NCBI GenBank assembly: GCA_001695595.3
Contig: MBPM02000055.1
Location: 248,001 to 312,000 of the forward strand
DNA: 64,000 bases
DNA from: Plasmopara viticola
Lineage: Eukaryota; Oomycota; Peronosporomycetes; Peronosporales; Peronosporaceae
Direction: 5' to 3'
The stretch's first letter is position 1, and the number at the start of each line of letters is the position of its first letter. Positions 36,365-45,710 of this stretch are shown here, one piece after another. The position numbers and the translations under genes were made by a program. The notes beneath the pieces were generated by a model. The model had not been told where the DNA came from and did not search any database. It saw nothing but the letters and a program-made list of their open reading frames with translations.

Positions 36365-36904
36365 ATGACGTTGGCGAGACTGTTAGTGTTTTGCGACTTC
36401 GTCGAGAATTTCCTCCACACGACAAATTTGGCGCTGCTGCGTCGCATCTTTAACGACTTTTATAATGGTAATGATCATACGCTCCAAGATTTTATGCGAC
36501 TGGGTGCGAGCGTCATATCCGTGATGCCCTTGAAGAAAAAGAGGTCTCGTCACGTGAAAGAGGCGGCGCGGTTACTGGCCGATCAAAGAAGGCCATCTAT
36601 CTACGAAACTGATCAAGAAACGACTCGACAGCGGCAGACTCGTAAGCATGCTTCACGATCTCAACTCTGTGTCTTCTACTATTTATCCGCACGTGTGGCC
36701 ACGAAGAACATTCTGTGGCTGCGCGATGTGTTTCACGAGTTTTGCAGAGGAGACGATGCCATGTTGCGTGAGTTTGTGCATCGTGGAAGCGAAGTGATTA
36801 GTATAATACCCGTGGATATTCAGGCGATGGGAATAGCTCCACAGCCGCAGCTGTCATTACACGACCATTACGCGACCGTCGAGCTAGATGACGACCATGA
36901 TTAA
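36365..36904 (+). CDS. Conserved-looking protein with internal duplication
   Basis: A 179-residue single-exon frame starting at an ATG just upstream of PIG-A in the same orientation. It contains two copies of a module of about 35 residues. The first, near residues 20-55, reads LALLRRIFNDFYNGND and ends ASVISVMP. The second, near 120-155, reads ILWLRDVFHEFCRGDD and ends SEVISIIP. A basic, Gln/Arg-rich linker separates them, and the C terminus is acidic (ELDDDHD). There is no signal peptide or membrane segment. The repeat of an amphipathic helix with a conserved FxxFxxGxDxxLxxFxxxG pattern argues for a real protein with two equivalent binding units. I do not recognise the family. The gap to PIG-A is about 90 bases. 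Confidence 0.7.
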   Translation: MTLARLLVFCDFVENFLHTTNLALLRRIFNDFYNGNDHTLQDFMRLGASVISVMPLKKKRSRHVKEAARLLADQRRPSIYETDQETTRQRQTRKHASRSQLCVFYYLSARVATKNILWLRDVFHEFCRGDDAMLREFVHRGSEVISIIPVDIQAMGIAPQPQLSLHDHYATVELDDDHD

Positions 36905-36995
36905 AGCATGAATTTATCAGAAAGATTCGATGTAGTTGAATGGAATTGAAGTCTTTTAACACTAATTTCATAGATAGATCTATTAATTTAATGTC

Positions 36996-38369
36996 ATGGC
37001 TCCGGCATCACGTCCTTGTGTCGCCATGTGCTGCGACTTCTTTTACCCTCGGCTGGGCGGTGTGGAGATGCATATGTGGTCACTCGCGCAGTGTCTCCTG
37101 CGCCGTGGTCTCAAAGTGATTATTCTCACCCACGCTGTCCCAGGCCCGTCAAACGCCCAGGTCCCTACGCGTCGCACTGGCGTGCGCTACATGACGCACG
37201 GTCTGAAGGTCTACTACCTTCCAGTGACGCCAATCGTTGACAATGTAACATTCCCAACGTTTATCGACCATCTCGCCCTCTTTCGCGCCATTTGTGTCCG
37301 CGAGTGTGTACAGATCGTACACGGTCACCAGGCAACATCCACCTTCATGCACGAGTGCCTCGTGCACGCCAAAACGCTGGGTTTGGGCATCAAGACAGTG
37401 TATACCGACCACTCGCTCTTTGGCTTTGCAGATGCCGCTAGCATTCATTTGAATAAAGTCATGAAGTTCTCCATGTCCACGGTAGACGCTGCGATCGGAG
37501 TCTCACACACTTGTCGAGAGAATTTAGTGCTACGAGCCGCACTCGCACCGGAAAGAGTGGCCACGATTCCCAATGCCGTCGACGCAACCAAGTTTACGCC
37601 ACCCGCCACTGTCTTGCGCAACGTCGACGACCCGATTACGGTGGTCATTATCTCGAGGCTCGTCTATCGAAAGGGCATTGATCTCGTGGCTCGAGCGATC
37701 CCGCTCGTGTGTGCACAAGACCCGCGCATGAGGTTTTTAATTGGTGGGGATGGCACGAAACGACTCTTGTTAGAGGAAATGCGGGAAAAGTATCGACTGC
37801 ACGACCGTGTGACGCTGTGTGGAGCGGTGCCACACGCCCACGTGCGAACTGTGTTATGCCAGGGCCATATTTTTCTCAATAGTTCGCTCACTGAGAGTTT
37901 TTGCATTGCAATACTAGAAGCTGCAGCGTGTGGACTCTTTGTCGTGAGTACAAAAGTTGGTGGCGTGCCCGAAGTGCTTCCTCCTGATATGGTGCAATTC
38001 GCAGCGGATATGACGCCAGAGTCACTAGCAGAGGCTGTTTTGGCAGCTGTCCCGCGACTCGCAGACGTTGATCGACAGCAATTTCATGACCGAGTGGCGC
38101 AAATGTACAACTGGGAGACAGTTGCAGAGAGAACGGAAGCAGTGTATGAAAAGGTGCGAGCATTGCCGGAGACTTCGCTACTTGATCGCCTGCAGCTGTA
38201 CCACGGGATTGGTCCCGTGGCAGGATTGTTAGCATGTGTCTTAGTCGCAGTATTGCACCTGTATGTGGTTTTTCTAGAGTGGTGGCAACCAGCTGCAGAG
38301 ATCGAACTTGCCATTGACTGGGTTCCAGACTCGTTGCAACATGTAAGAGAGAAGTGGAAAATTGAGTAG
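36996..38369 (+). CDS. PIGA: PIG-A, GlcNAc transferase subunit of GPI biosynthesis
   Basis: A 457-residue family 4 glycosyltransferase in one exon. It transfers GlcNAc from UDP-GlcNAc to phosphatidylinositol on the cytoplasmic face of the ER, the first step of GPI-anchor synthesis. Landmarks are CDFFYPRLGGVEMH near the N terminus (donor/acceptor loop), TDHSLFGF, GVSHTCREN, the PNAVD hinge, SRLVYRKGIDL, the EX7E catalytic pair at Glu300 and Glu308 in ESFCIAILE, and KVGGVPEVLP. A single C-terminal membrane anchor lies at about residues 405-430, as in human PIG-A and yeast Spt14. The length is normal for the family. The first ATG of the frame gives the expected N terminus. A second subunit, PIG-Q, is encoded 23 kb downstream. 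Confidence is high. Confidence 0.97.
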   Translation: MAPASRPCVAMCCDFFYPRLGGVEMHMWSLAQCLLRRGLKVIILTHAVPGPSNAQVPTRRTGVRYMTHGLKVYYLPVTPIVDNVTFPTFIDHLALFRAICVRECVQIVHGHQATSTFMHECLVHAKTLGLGIKTVYTDHSLFGFADAASIHLNKVMKFSMSTVDAAIGVSHTCRENLVLRAALAPERVATIPNAVDATKFTPPATVLRNVDDPITVVIISRLVYRKGIDLVARAIPLVCAQDPRMRFLIGGDGTKRLLLEEMREKYRLHDRVTLCGAVPHAHVRTVLCQGHIFLNSSLTESFCIAILEAAACGLFVVSTKVGGVPEVLPPDMVQFAADMTPESLAEAVLAAVPRLADVDRQQFHDRVAQMYNWETVAERTEAVYEKVRALPETSLLDRLQLYHGIGPVAGLLACVLVAVLHLYVVFLEWWQPAAEIELAIDWVPDSLQHVREKWKIE

Positions 38370-40200
38370 ATGATTGCTAGTGGACTTTGGTGTTTTTGCG
38401 AAACCTTTCTTGCGTGTTGGTAATGATTTGCACACTTGCGTTGTCATCGAAATAAAGGGCCGAGTTATGGTGGAGTTTTTGATCGCTGCTTGGATCAATT
38501 GCACTCCTCTGGCGACGAAGAGATATGCTCAATTGGCGTGAGGTGGGCTACTCTCTTGTTTTTGCTAAAGATGATTTTCAGCAAAAACCAAGGCTTTTGT
38601 TTGTTAATGTTCATCGACATCAGGCGATAGGGGACCAATATAACGCAAAGCGACGTCAAGGAATAGGCCGCGCACAAATTTGCGGATTTGAAGATTGTAT
38701 AAGGGGATGCACATATCCTTGCTGCCTGCGTGCGATCAAGGCGACAGAAGGTTGGATATGATAGCAACGGCTGGGCAAATTACGTAAGGAAGATATGGCT
38801 GGAGAGAGAGGCCTTGACGATGACGGAATAGAAGTTTAAGAATTTCGGTGACAAACCTCCGCACCATCAGAGCCGCAGCGGCGATCATTTAAACGAGAAC
38901 AAGATAGTATTTCGTCGTTCGACTTGGCTCAAGTATGGACGGACGATTCTGGGAAACGGTTGAGACGTCAGAATCTAAATCGGCTTTCGAAAGTAAATAA
39001 ATGACAAAAGTGACAACGGAGAAGCCGAATTATCCGTGAGAACAAATGCACAAAAAAGGTTGATTAAATGCTTGGTGGCAGGCAAGCTTGCGAGACGATT
39101 GCAACTTTCGTTAGCCCTTTCAAACCAGGCGATTGTCAATGTTGTAAAAAATAATTTTGCAGCTTTATCAAGCAAAGACATCCAGACGGCGATGTTTAAG
39201 ATGCAACATGCAACAACCAAGAAACAAATGTTGCTTTTTACTCGGGCGAACATTCAATTCTTGTAGGCTTCATCAGGGACAATTTTGTTGGTGCGACATA
39301 ATGGGCATTTTTACAAATCAATTGCTCTAAGAAGCTGCTTGAATATTATATTCGTGTTGATTTTATACCTCATCTGCTTTTCTCTGATCACTCTACTCTT
39401 AGATGCTCTATTCGTTTATACCCCATACATTCTAATCTTTCCACCTCACCTTTCGACAACCTACAATGTCTATTTTACGTCGTATGTCCTTCGCTGTGGT
39501 ACATGCTCCGGGCCCACACCACAGCCTTGGTGAAAATTACAGCACGTTATGCACTTCGAGATAATAATTACATATATCATTAAGGAAAAAAGATCTTCGT
39601 CTTGTCTTTTTCTGGAGTTGATTGAGCTCGGGGGGCAACAAGGAGACGAACCATGCAAAATGAAGTGCTGTACAAACCTGTTTATCGATATAGCATTATG
39701 TTTCGTGTATCTAGAATTTTTAAAGAACTCAAAAATTAAGAATACAGTTTTGGCTGGGACTACATTCCACCAATTTTTGCCTGCCGCGGTGGTGTGTGAC
39801 AACGTCGCACTTGTTAGCACATTTAGTCAATACTACATCCACTAAATTCCTCGCAAAGGTTCCGAATTAACTAAAACTATCTTCGCGCATCTGTCGGGCG
39901 CGCAATTCGCTCTACTTGGAAGACTTGCTCGCATTATATGAGTCTGTGGTAGCGGCTGTATTTACAGCACGTGCTACTGCTAGGTGGCTAGGACGCGTCA
40001 CGGTATTCGAGTATCACGAGTAGAGTTTATGCCTTTAGGTTCTAGCAGCATAGGCTCCGGTAGTGGGGTGATTGCAGTTGAATGTCGAGACTTTAACCAT
40101 CGAAAAGAACGACACGTAAAAACTTCTCTTCAGGATCAAAACGAGGCCTTATGGTAGAGGGATTGAATGCATGTGGTTAATGTACACGACAAAAGCTTAG
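38370..40200. other. No supportable gene
   Basis: The 3' flank of PIG-A followed by short frames (for example 39036-39266 plus) with no recognisable motif, in AT-rich DNA. Probably transposon debris. Confidence 0.45.
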
Positions 40201-40209
40201 ACCTTAAGT

Positions 40210-40575
40210 TATTGATAGCCCTCGGTGATTAGACCGACAGCGGTGGCCTGCTAATTGTATACGCAAAAGAGCGTAATTATGGAAAATGACTGTGTAGTCC
40301 TTGTAGTCTTTAGCGTGTTGTGAAATGTTGCGAGCCGCCAAATCATTGCGCTCAGCCGAATGCGTTGACTGATGCTTAAAAAGAGAGGAGCAAAGAAGTC
40401 AGTTTGTGTACGTCATAAGAGTCGAAATCGACCTGGCTGAAGATTGGATAAATTCGACAGCATGTAGTCATTTCGTGTCTCGACACGAACGAATATAGCT
40501 TAATCCTGGGCGTGCCGTGGCTAGAGAAGTACGAGCCTTGTATTGCTCGGCGAGTTTCGGTCACAATCGTCAGCT
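40210..40575 (+). pseudogene. Gypsy-type retropepsin (protease) remnant
   Basis: Broken plus-strand fragments give LLIVYAKERNYGK, then NVASRQIIAL, then YSLILGVPWLEKYEPCIARR at 40.49-40.55 kb. The last is the typical end of the Ty3/gypsy aspartic protease, of the type DxILGMPWLxxHxPxIDW. The catalytic D-S/T-G triad region is destroyed and stops intervene. No other gypsy domain is visible nearby. Confidence 0.6.
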
Positions 40576-40799
40576 GCTAAATCTCGCACAACAAAGCTTG
40601 GATAAGGCACCTGACCACTCTGCTGTGCGTACAGCCCCTTTTAAAGGAAACCTGGGCGAGTTTACACCTGCGATTGTAGGGAAGTACTAATAGTACCTAT
40701 ATTCCAATAAAATTAGGCGTTATGATGTTCTTTAGCAAATGACTAACCTTGGCCGACAGCACTGGCTGCAAAAGACGCTAAAGACAACTTACAAATATA

Positions 40800-41060
40800 T
40801 AGTGTAGACAACATGGTTCCAAAAGTGAGTGACATAGCGCCACAAATAGCAAGTAACAAAGTTTTACAAGTGTGTAGCTAAGATTTTCAAGGCATAATGG
40901 GCACAGGTGAACCTCTAAGTGTGGGTAACAAAATTCCGTTAGCGAATAACATATTTTTGCATGATACAATGGGTGATGCAGGCTTATAGTTGATTTCCGA
41001 AGTACCAATGAGAGCGGGTAACAAAGGTCTACTACAAGGTGAAATGCGATACAAAACGAT
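40800..41060 (+). repeat. Dispersed repeat, copy 2 (Asn-Lys / GNK type)
   Basis: Positions 40825-40860 match copy 1 at 4.6 kb almost base for base over about 30 nt. The plus-strand reading gives IAPQIASNKV, then SVGNKIPLANN and RAGNKGLLQG, separated by stops. The recurring G/S-N-K unit at a spacing of tens of residues suggests a decayed repeat-containing protein. Confidence 0.45.
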
Positions 41061-41450
41061 TCATGGGAATCATGTGCGGCCCTTCGACTAACGATGAGGC
41101 ATTGTCAGCTCATAAAATTGACAGATTATCTAGTGGTGGTGAAGGCGTCATTTGATAGGGAAAATATAAGAGGTGACGGTGTCACTAAGCCTTAACAACT
41201 TAAAACTTTCGGGTTCTTGTAAAAATTAAAAGCCAAGAATATCAGATAGGTGGCGTTCCTAAAGATGAAAAGTCCACCCGAGAATTTAAATGAATCTTTG
41301 CTGTAGACGGATATGCCTCTGGTTAGCCTTATAGGCGGCATCTACCCGGAAATGTTAGTATGCAACACGGCCTTTTTTTTAAAGGGTGTTGGTACTAGTG
41401 CGACAGTTCTGCGTTGCCTTCCAAGCGAAGAAGGCATCGATGAGCTCACA

Positions 41451-41490
41451 GTGGATAAAGCCTAGTGGCAGTGGATTAAGCCTAGTGGCA
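41451..41490. repeat. 20-bp tandem duplication
   Basis: GTGGATAAAGCCTAGTGGCA is followed directly by the same unit with one change (A to T). Confidence 0.9.
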
Positions 41491-42145
41491 TAGTCTAATG
41501 TGCCTCGCACAAGATCAAGCAAGTGATTTGATTCTCTTTCTGGGGAAAATGTTGATGGTAGTCTGAATTTTAGTATCGTTTAAACAAAGGATAAACAGAC
41601 AAACTTTGACGATGTCTTGGTTTGCAGCCTTCGAAGAAAGATTGCTGTCTTTAAAGGTCTACTTAGACCACATTTGACAAAATTTTAGTTACAGGTTTTG
41701 GTTATAGATTTATTACTACCATATCTTCGCGGCAGAGATGATAAAAAATGAACGGCTGCTTAAAAACCAGCCTTGGAGAACAAGCAGATCCTTAGAGAGT
41801 AAAAGACATCTTGGCTTAGCCTAGACCGTGCTCTCAAAAATTGAAGTAAGCGTTTAGACCGATCTAAATCTTTGCAAACTCAGTGCTAGTTTTGTAGGTC
41901 TTACATAGCCCCTGTTTAATCTCTTGTCAAGGACATCGAGTGGTACAAGAGGGGCCAGCACTAGGGCGACTTGAATAAAGTCCAAGAGTGCTTTCAACAG
42001 GCGCATGTTTTGGGGCATTTGCACGATAATAGTCGTTGAGGGTTTCTTGCGATGCCGCCGAGTACACAATTGGTTTAGCATAAATGCAACACGATGAGGA
42101 CAAACATAAGCAAGCCATGTTGCTTTAGTCCACACTCGGGGGTTG

Positions 42146-42720
42146 CTAAACTGAACTTTCCTGTCTACGAAAAAAAATGTCGGCAATGATGTACGCATCA
42201 GTAAAATTCAAGATTCGAATGGGTCGAAGGCCTTTGTGGTCTAATTGCCCAATCCATCTGTGAAGATTGCAATACACATGGTATAGACTTCCTACAAAAA
42301 TTAAGATGCTGTCATTTTTTGTCGAACAAAAGACTTGCATTGATATGGATCTAGCAAGCTAAATGTGCATTAAAACAAGCTTTTAGGTAGTTCATGTCAC
42401 GAGTAGTGATATTGGAAGCTTTAAGATGAACGGATTTGTCAAGTACACAAGAAAGAAGTAATTTTAAAGTCCTCGGTACAAACTTGCATCGCAGGCGAAG
42501 TTGGCAAAATTGAGTGTATCTTTTGATTGCATCGATACAGGGAACAGATGGTCTGCTTTGCTTTAAATAATGTCCGACAGATCAAGACCGAGTCTTTGTT
42601 TTGAGCGGCGAAGACCCGGTGTACGTCATATATCTGGTAGCACATGTTCCTTCGATTAGCGGTAAGCCAAAGCAAGGGATAACGATTATCTCGATCTCCA
42701 CAGCATATTGGTGAGCTTGC
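42146..42720 (-). pseudogene. Possible copia-type RT/RNase H remnant
   Basis: The minus-strand frame at 42439-42675 begins LLWLTANRRNMCYQIYD and later has AKQTICSLYR, a layout like the region between reverse transcriptase and RNase H in copia elements (LxWLxxxxRPDxxY). Only this weak resemblance supports it. Confidence 0.35.
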
Positions 42721-43177
42721 ATGACTTGCACAATGACATTATTGTCAGCACTAGCGATTATTGAAAGTGCGAAAGCCTCGACTTTGTGTTTGGCTTACCA
42801 GAGGTTAGTGATAGCACTGGCGTGTTGTCGCCTGAGCAAAACGTTGCATTTGGCACCTATTTTCGCCAATGTAAAAATGCAGGATTGTTTATAAATACAT
42901 TATTTACAATATGACAGCATCTTTAAAAAAGACGATATTGTTGGATAAAAACTTGCAACTCCTTCCTCATTTTTGGCAAGCAAACTCAACTATTATGAAC
43001 CCTTTTCAATGATATCAACAGCAGGTCGACGTCAGCAATGCGGTTTAGCATCGACGAAATTTTCTTCATCTATATTATGGGTAAAAAAGCTGACACTTTG
43101 GAGCACTAATGGCTCTAAGTTGAGTTGTAAGATGGCTCAAAAATTCTTCTCCTCTCAGGCCTTCGATTTGAGATTAG

Positions 43178-43504
43178 TTGTATGAAAAAAACGATTGTCT
43201 GAGTTTGCGAAAAGTCGACTGTAAGTGGTGCGATAGGATCTACCAAAGAAGAACGAAACGATTGTATGGTGGCCATGGAAGAGATTTTTTAAATAGAGAC
43301 GACCGATCGCTAGAACCACTTTATATCAATTTAAAGCATCGCTTTGATGATATGTTCACGTTCGGACAGTGCATGAGTGCATGTGCACCATCAATCTTTT
43401 ATGACGTTGTTGACAGATCAAACCTTTCATGCGAAGTATACGATGCTTTAAAGAACTTCGGGTCCGAGCAAAGACCTGAGAGTGGCCACAGAGCCTTCTT
43501 GTAG
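43178..43504 (+). CDS. Unrecognised frame in left arm of the inverted repeat
   Basis: A 108-codon frame, about 98 codons of which lie inside the repeat arm. It has paired cysteines near its start (CKWC), a basic patch (QRRTKRLYGGHGR) and later LEPLYINLKHRFDD. No signal peptide or membrane segment is present. It probably belongs to a longer transposon protein. The identical frame in the other arm differs only by one Asp/Val change within the shared part. Confidence 0.25.
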   Translation: MYEKNDCLSLRKVDCKWCDRIYQRRTKRLYGGHGRDFLNRDDRSLEPLYINLKHRFDDMFTFGQCMSACAPSIFYDVVDRSNLSCEVYDALKNFGSEQRPESGHRAFL

Positions 43505-44280
43505 CGTTAACTTACGCTCTACATCATTAGAAATGCAACTGTGGATGGCTATACTACGGTTAAAAGTGTTTACTCCCACAGACAAATTGACCATATGAGT
43601 AGGAGGCCGGAGATCGTAAGACTGACTGCTTAAAGCACACATAAGACTGTGTGCTTTGAGCAAAAGTCGCATCTCTTCGTAGTGAGCTTTAGTCTCGATC
43701 GACCGCTCAAAGCACACATAAGACTGTGTATCGACCGCTCAAAGCACACATAAGACTGTGTACACATAAGACTGTGTGCTTTGAGCGGTCTATCGAGACT
43801 AAAGCTCACTACGAAGAGATGCGACTTTTGCTCAAAGCACACAGTCTTATGTGTGCTTTAAGCAGTCAGTCTTACGATCTCCGGCCTCCTACTCATATGG
43901 TCAATTTGTCTGTGGGAGTAAACACTTTTAACCGTAGTATAGCCATCCACAGTTGCATTTCTAATGATGTAGAGCGTAAGTTAACGCTACAAGAAGGCTC
44001 TGTGGCCACTCTCAGGTCTTTGCTCGGACCCGAAGTTCTTTAAAGCATCGTATACTTCGCATGAAAGGTTTGATCTGTCAACAACGTCATAAAAGATTGA
44101 TGGTGCACATGCACTCATGCACTGTCCGAACGTGAACATATCATCAAAGCGATGCTTTAAATTGATATAAAGTGGTTCTAGCGATCGGTCGTCTCTATTT
44201 AAAAAAACTCTTCCATGGCCACCATACAATCGTTTCGTTCTTCTTTGGTAGATCCTATCGCACCACTTACAGTCGACTTT
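43211..44280. repeat. Near-perfect inverted repeat, 507-bp arms
   Basis: The left arm 43211-43717 and right arm 43774-44280 are reverse complements with constant register (paired coordinates sum to 87491). Comparing them by eye I found two mismatches (43274 with 44217, 43700 with 43791) and no gap. The 56-bp spacer is made of partial copies of the same terminal words. Each arm encodes the same open frame of about 98 residues, reading inward from its outer end (43178-43504 plus, 43987-44334 minus), beginning VDCKWCDRIYQRRTKRL. I do not recognise this protein. It is either a recent foldback duplication or transposon, or an assembly artefact. Confidence 0.95.
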
Positions 44281-44334
44281 AAAAGCACACATAAGACTGT
44301 GTGCTTTGAGCGGTCGATCGAGACTAAAGCTCAC
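43987..44334 (-). CDS. Unrecognised frame in right arm of the inverted repeat
   Basis: The mirror-image copy of the frame at 43178-43504. Its N-terminal 17 or so codons come from the small module abutting the arm, so the two starts differ. Whether either is expressed is unknown. Confidence 0.25.
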   Translation of the reverse strand: MSFSLDRPLKAHSLMCAFKVDCKWCDRIYQRRTKRLYGGHGRVFLNRDDRSLEPLYINLKHRFDDMFTFGQCMSACAPSIFYDVVDRSNLSCEVYDALKNFGSEQRPESGHRAFL

Positions 44335-44354
44335 TACGAAGAGATGCGACTTTT
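44281..44354. repeat. Third copy of the short module from the inverted-repeat centre
   Basis: AAAGCACACATAAGACTGTGTGCTTT (itself a perfect 10-bp-arm palindrome) is followed by GAGCGGTCGATCGAGACTAAAGCTC and ACGAAGAGATGCGACTTT. The same about 75-bp module occurs near 43633-43717 and 43774-43858. This copy directly abuts the outer end of the right arm. Confidence 0.85.
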
Positions 44355-45710
44355 TGACGCATTTGATGACCTCGCACTGAAATTCGCGACCGTCGATTGG
44401 ACTGGAAGGTCATGGGCCAATTTTTAATGGAGATCATCTCCTCTCCAGATTTGTTTGCCCGAAGTAGCCGTCAGGGACGACCCAAGAAACAATCCCAAGC
44501 ACGTACATTATGTCGCGTAAGAGCTGCTGGTTCTAATAAACAAGCCGCAAGGCTGAGGTAGCACCAGCTTCACTTGGCTTCTTGAACACCAAGGGCAAAG
44601 ACACTTTCATGTGCAGTGCGTTTTCAAGCAGATGCACTTTTACGGGCGTCAAAAGCTTCTCGCGAAGTGGCGTGGTCATCCCTCTTTACCGAGCTTGTGA
44701 GAGCCGATGGTCCGGCACCGTTGCGAGCTGCTGCGGTATGAAAGCAAGCTGGTAAGCCGCAGTCTATCGGCCGCACGTTAAAATATATTGCAGTGAATCT
44801 GTACTCGCGCACAGAAGTTTCCTTCCTAGCCCTGGCTTGGCATCATGTCAAGGCTGAGACATCTCGAATGCGAGTTGTCGCCAGCGCAACAAATGGGTAC
44901 TTTGTACTTTAGACACGGCTTCGCGCTAAAAGCTGGTGTTCCGGCACGCAGGAGCTAGTGCACGACATACACTCTATCGATATGTATGATGCTTTGAATT
45001 CTATAGCTTTTGAAGGATGCCATAATATTTAAAGTCCTTGCTCATGATAAATACAATAATATTGTATTCGTAATTTTTTGACAACACGTCAATCCCTCTT
45101 AGACCGATCGTGAATGTTCGTTCGCCGGAGAATCGTACAGTTGTTTTGCACGCTTCCTCTGTGCAAAGTGCCATCAATCCCCGTCGCATCACTTCTCATT
45201 ACTTCAATCAGCGAACTTCAACCCGGCGTTATTTTTTTAAAGGATGCCATAAAATTTTGAGTTCCTTGCCTAAATTGGAAAATTGAATATTTTAAGTGAT
45301 CGAAAGAATAATATTGTATTGACTTTAGCCCGCCACAACTCCATTAATTAGTACAAGATAAGCTCACAAAACCTGTGGTCTTACGAGATGATCTGGTTTC
45401 CTAGGCCAATGGTGAGAATGGCACAGTTTGATTTCTAGAAGAAGCACATAGACAAGAAACGGTTCGATATGAGCCGGCCGGCCACCTGCGCATGCTTCCC
45501 GCAAGATGACTTGGCTTCTTTGCATTTTCATTGGCTCAATATCTGACAATATATTATTACCAGCTCTGGTTTCAAAAGGTATGTATGACTTCGTTTGTAA
45601 TGGCCGTGATGGCTGAAGTACCGGCTGAAATATTTACCAGTAAAGTGTCGGTCAAGATTGTGAGTTTTGTTGCTCTTAGACCTTTATCGTACTTTACGGT
45701 ATGCGCTGCG
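44355..45710. other. Intergenic DNA with a split direct repeat
   Basis: No supportable gene. Two copies of AGGATGCCATAA..TTT..AGT.CCTTGC lie at about 45013-45040 and 45241-45269, each followed by AATAATATTGTATT (45055 and 45307). The last 150 bases before 45711 stay open in frame with the next gene but lack its GC-rich character. Confidence 0.5.

Larger units (their letters stand above)
40576..43210. other. Transposon debris and short repeats
   Basis: No intact gene. A second copy of the dispersed Asn-Lys repeat, a 20-bp tandem duplication and a possible minus-strand copia remnant are listed separately. The remainder has no readable frame of note. Confidence 0.45.

Noticed and set aside
45531..45710. 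N-terminal extension of the 7TM-phosphatase frame by 60 codons
   Set aside because: The frame opens with a non-ATG codon, and the composition is not like the rest of the protein; the ATG at 45711 fits better.
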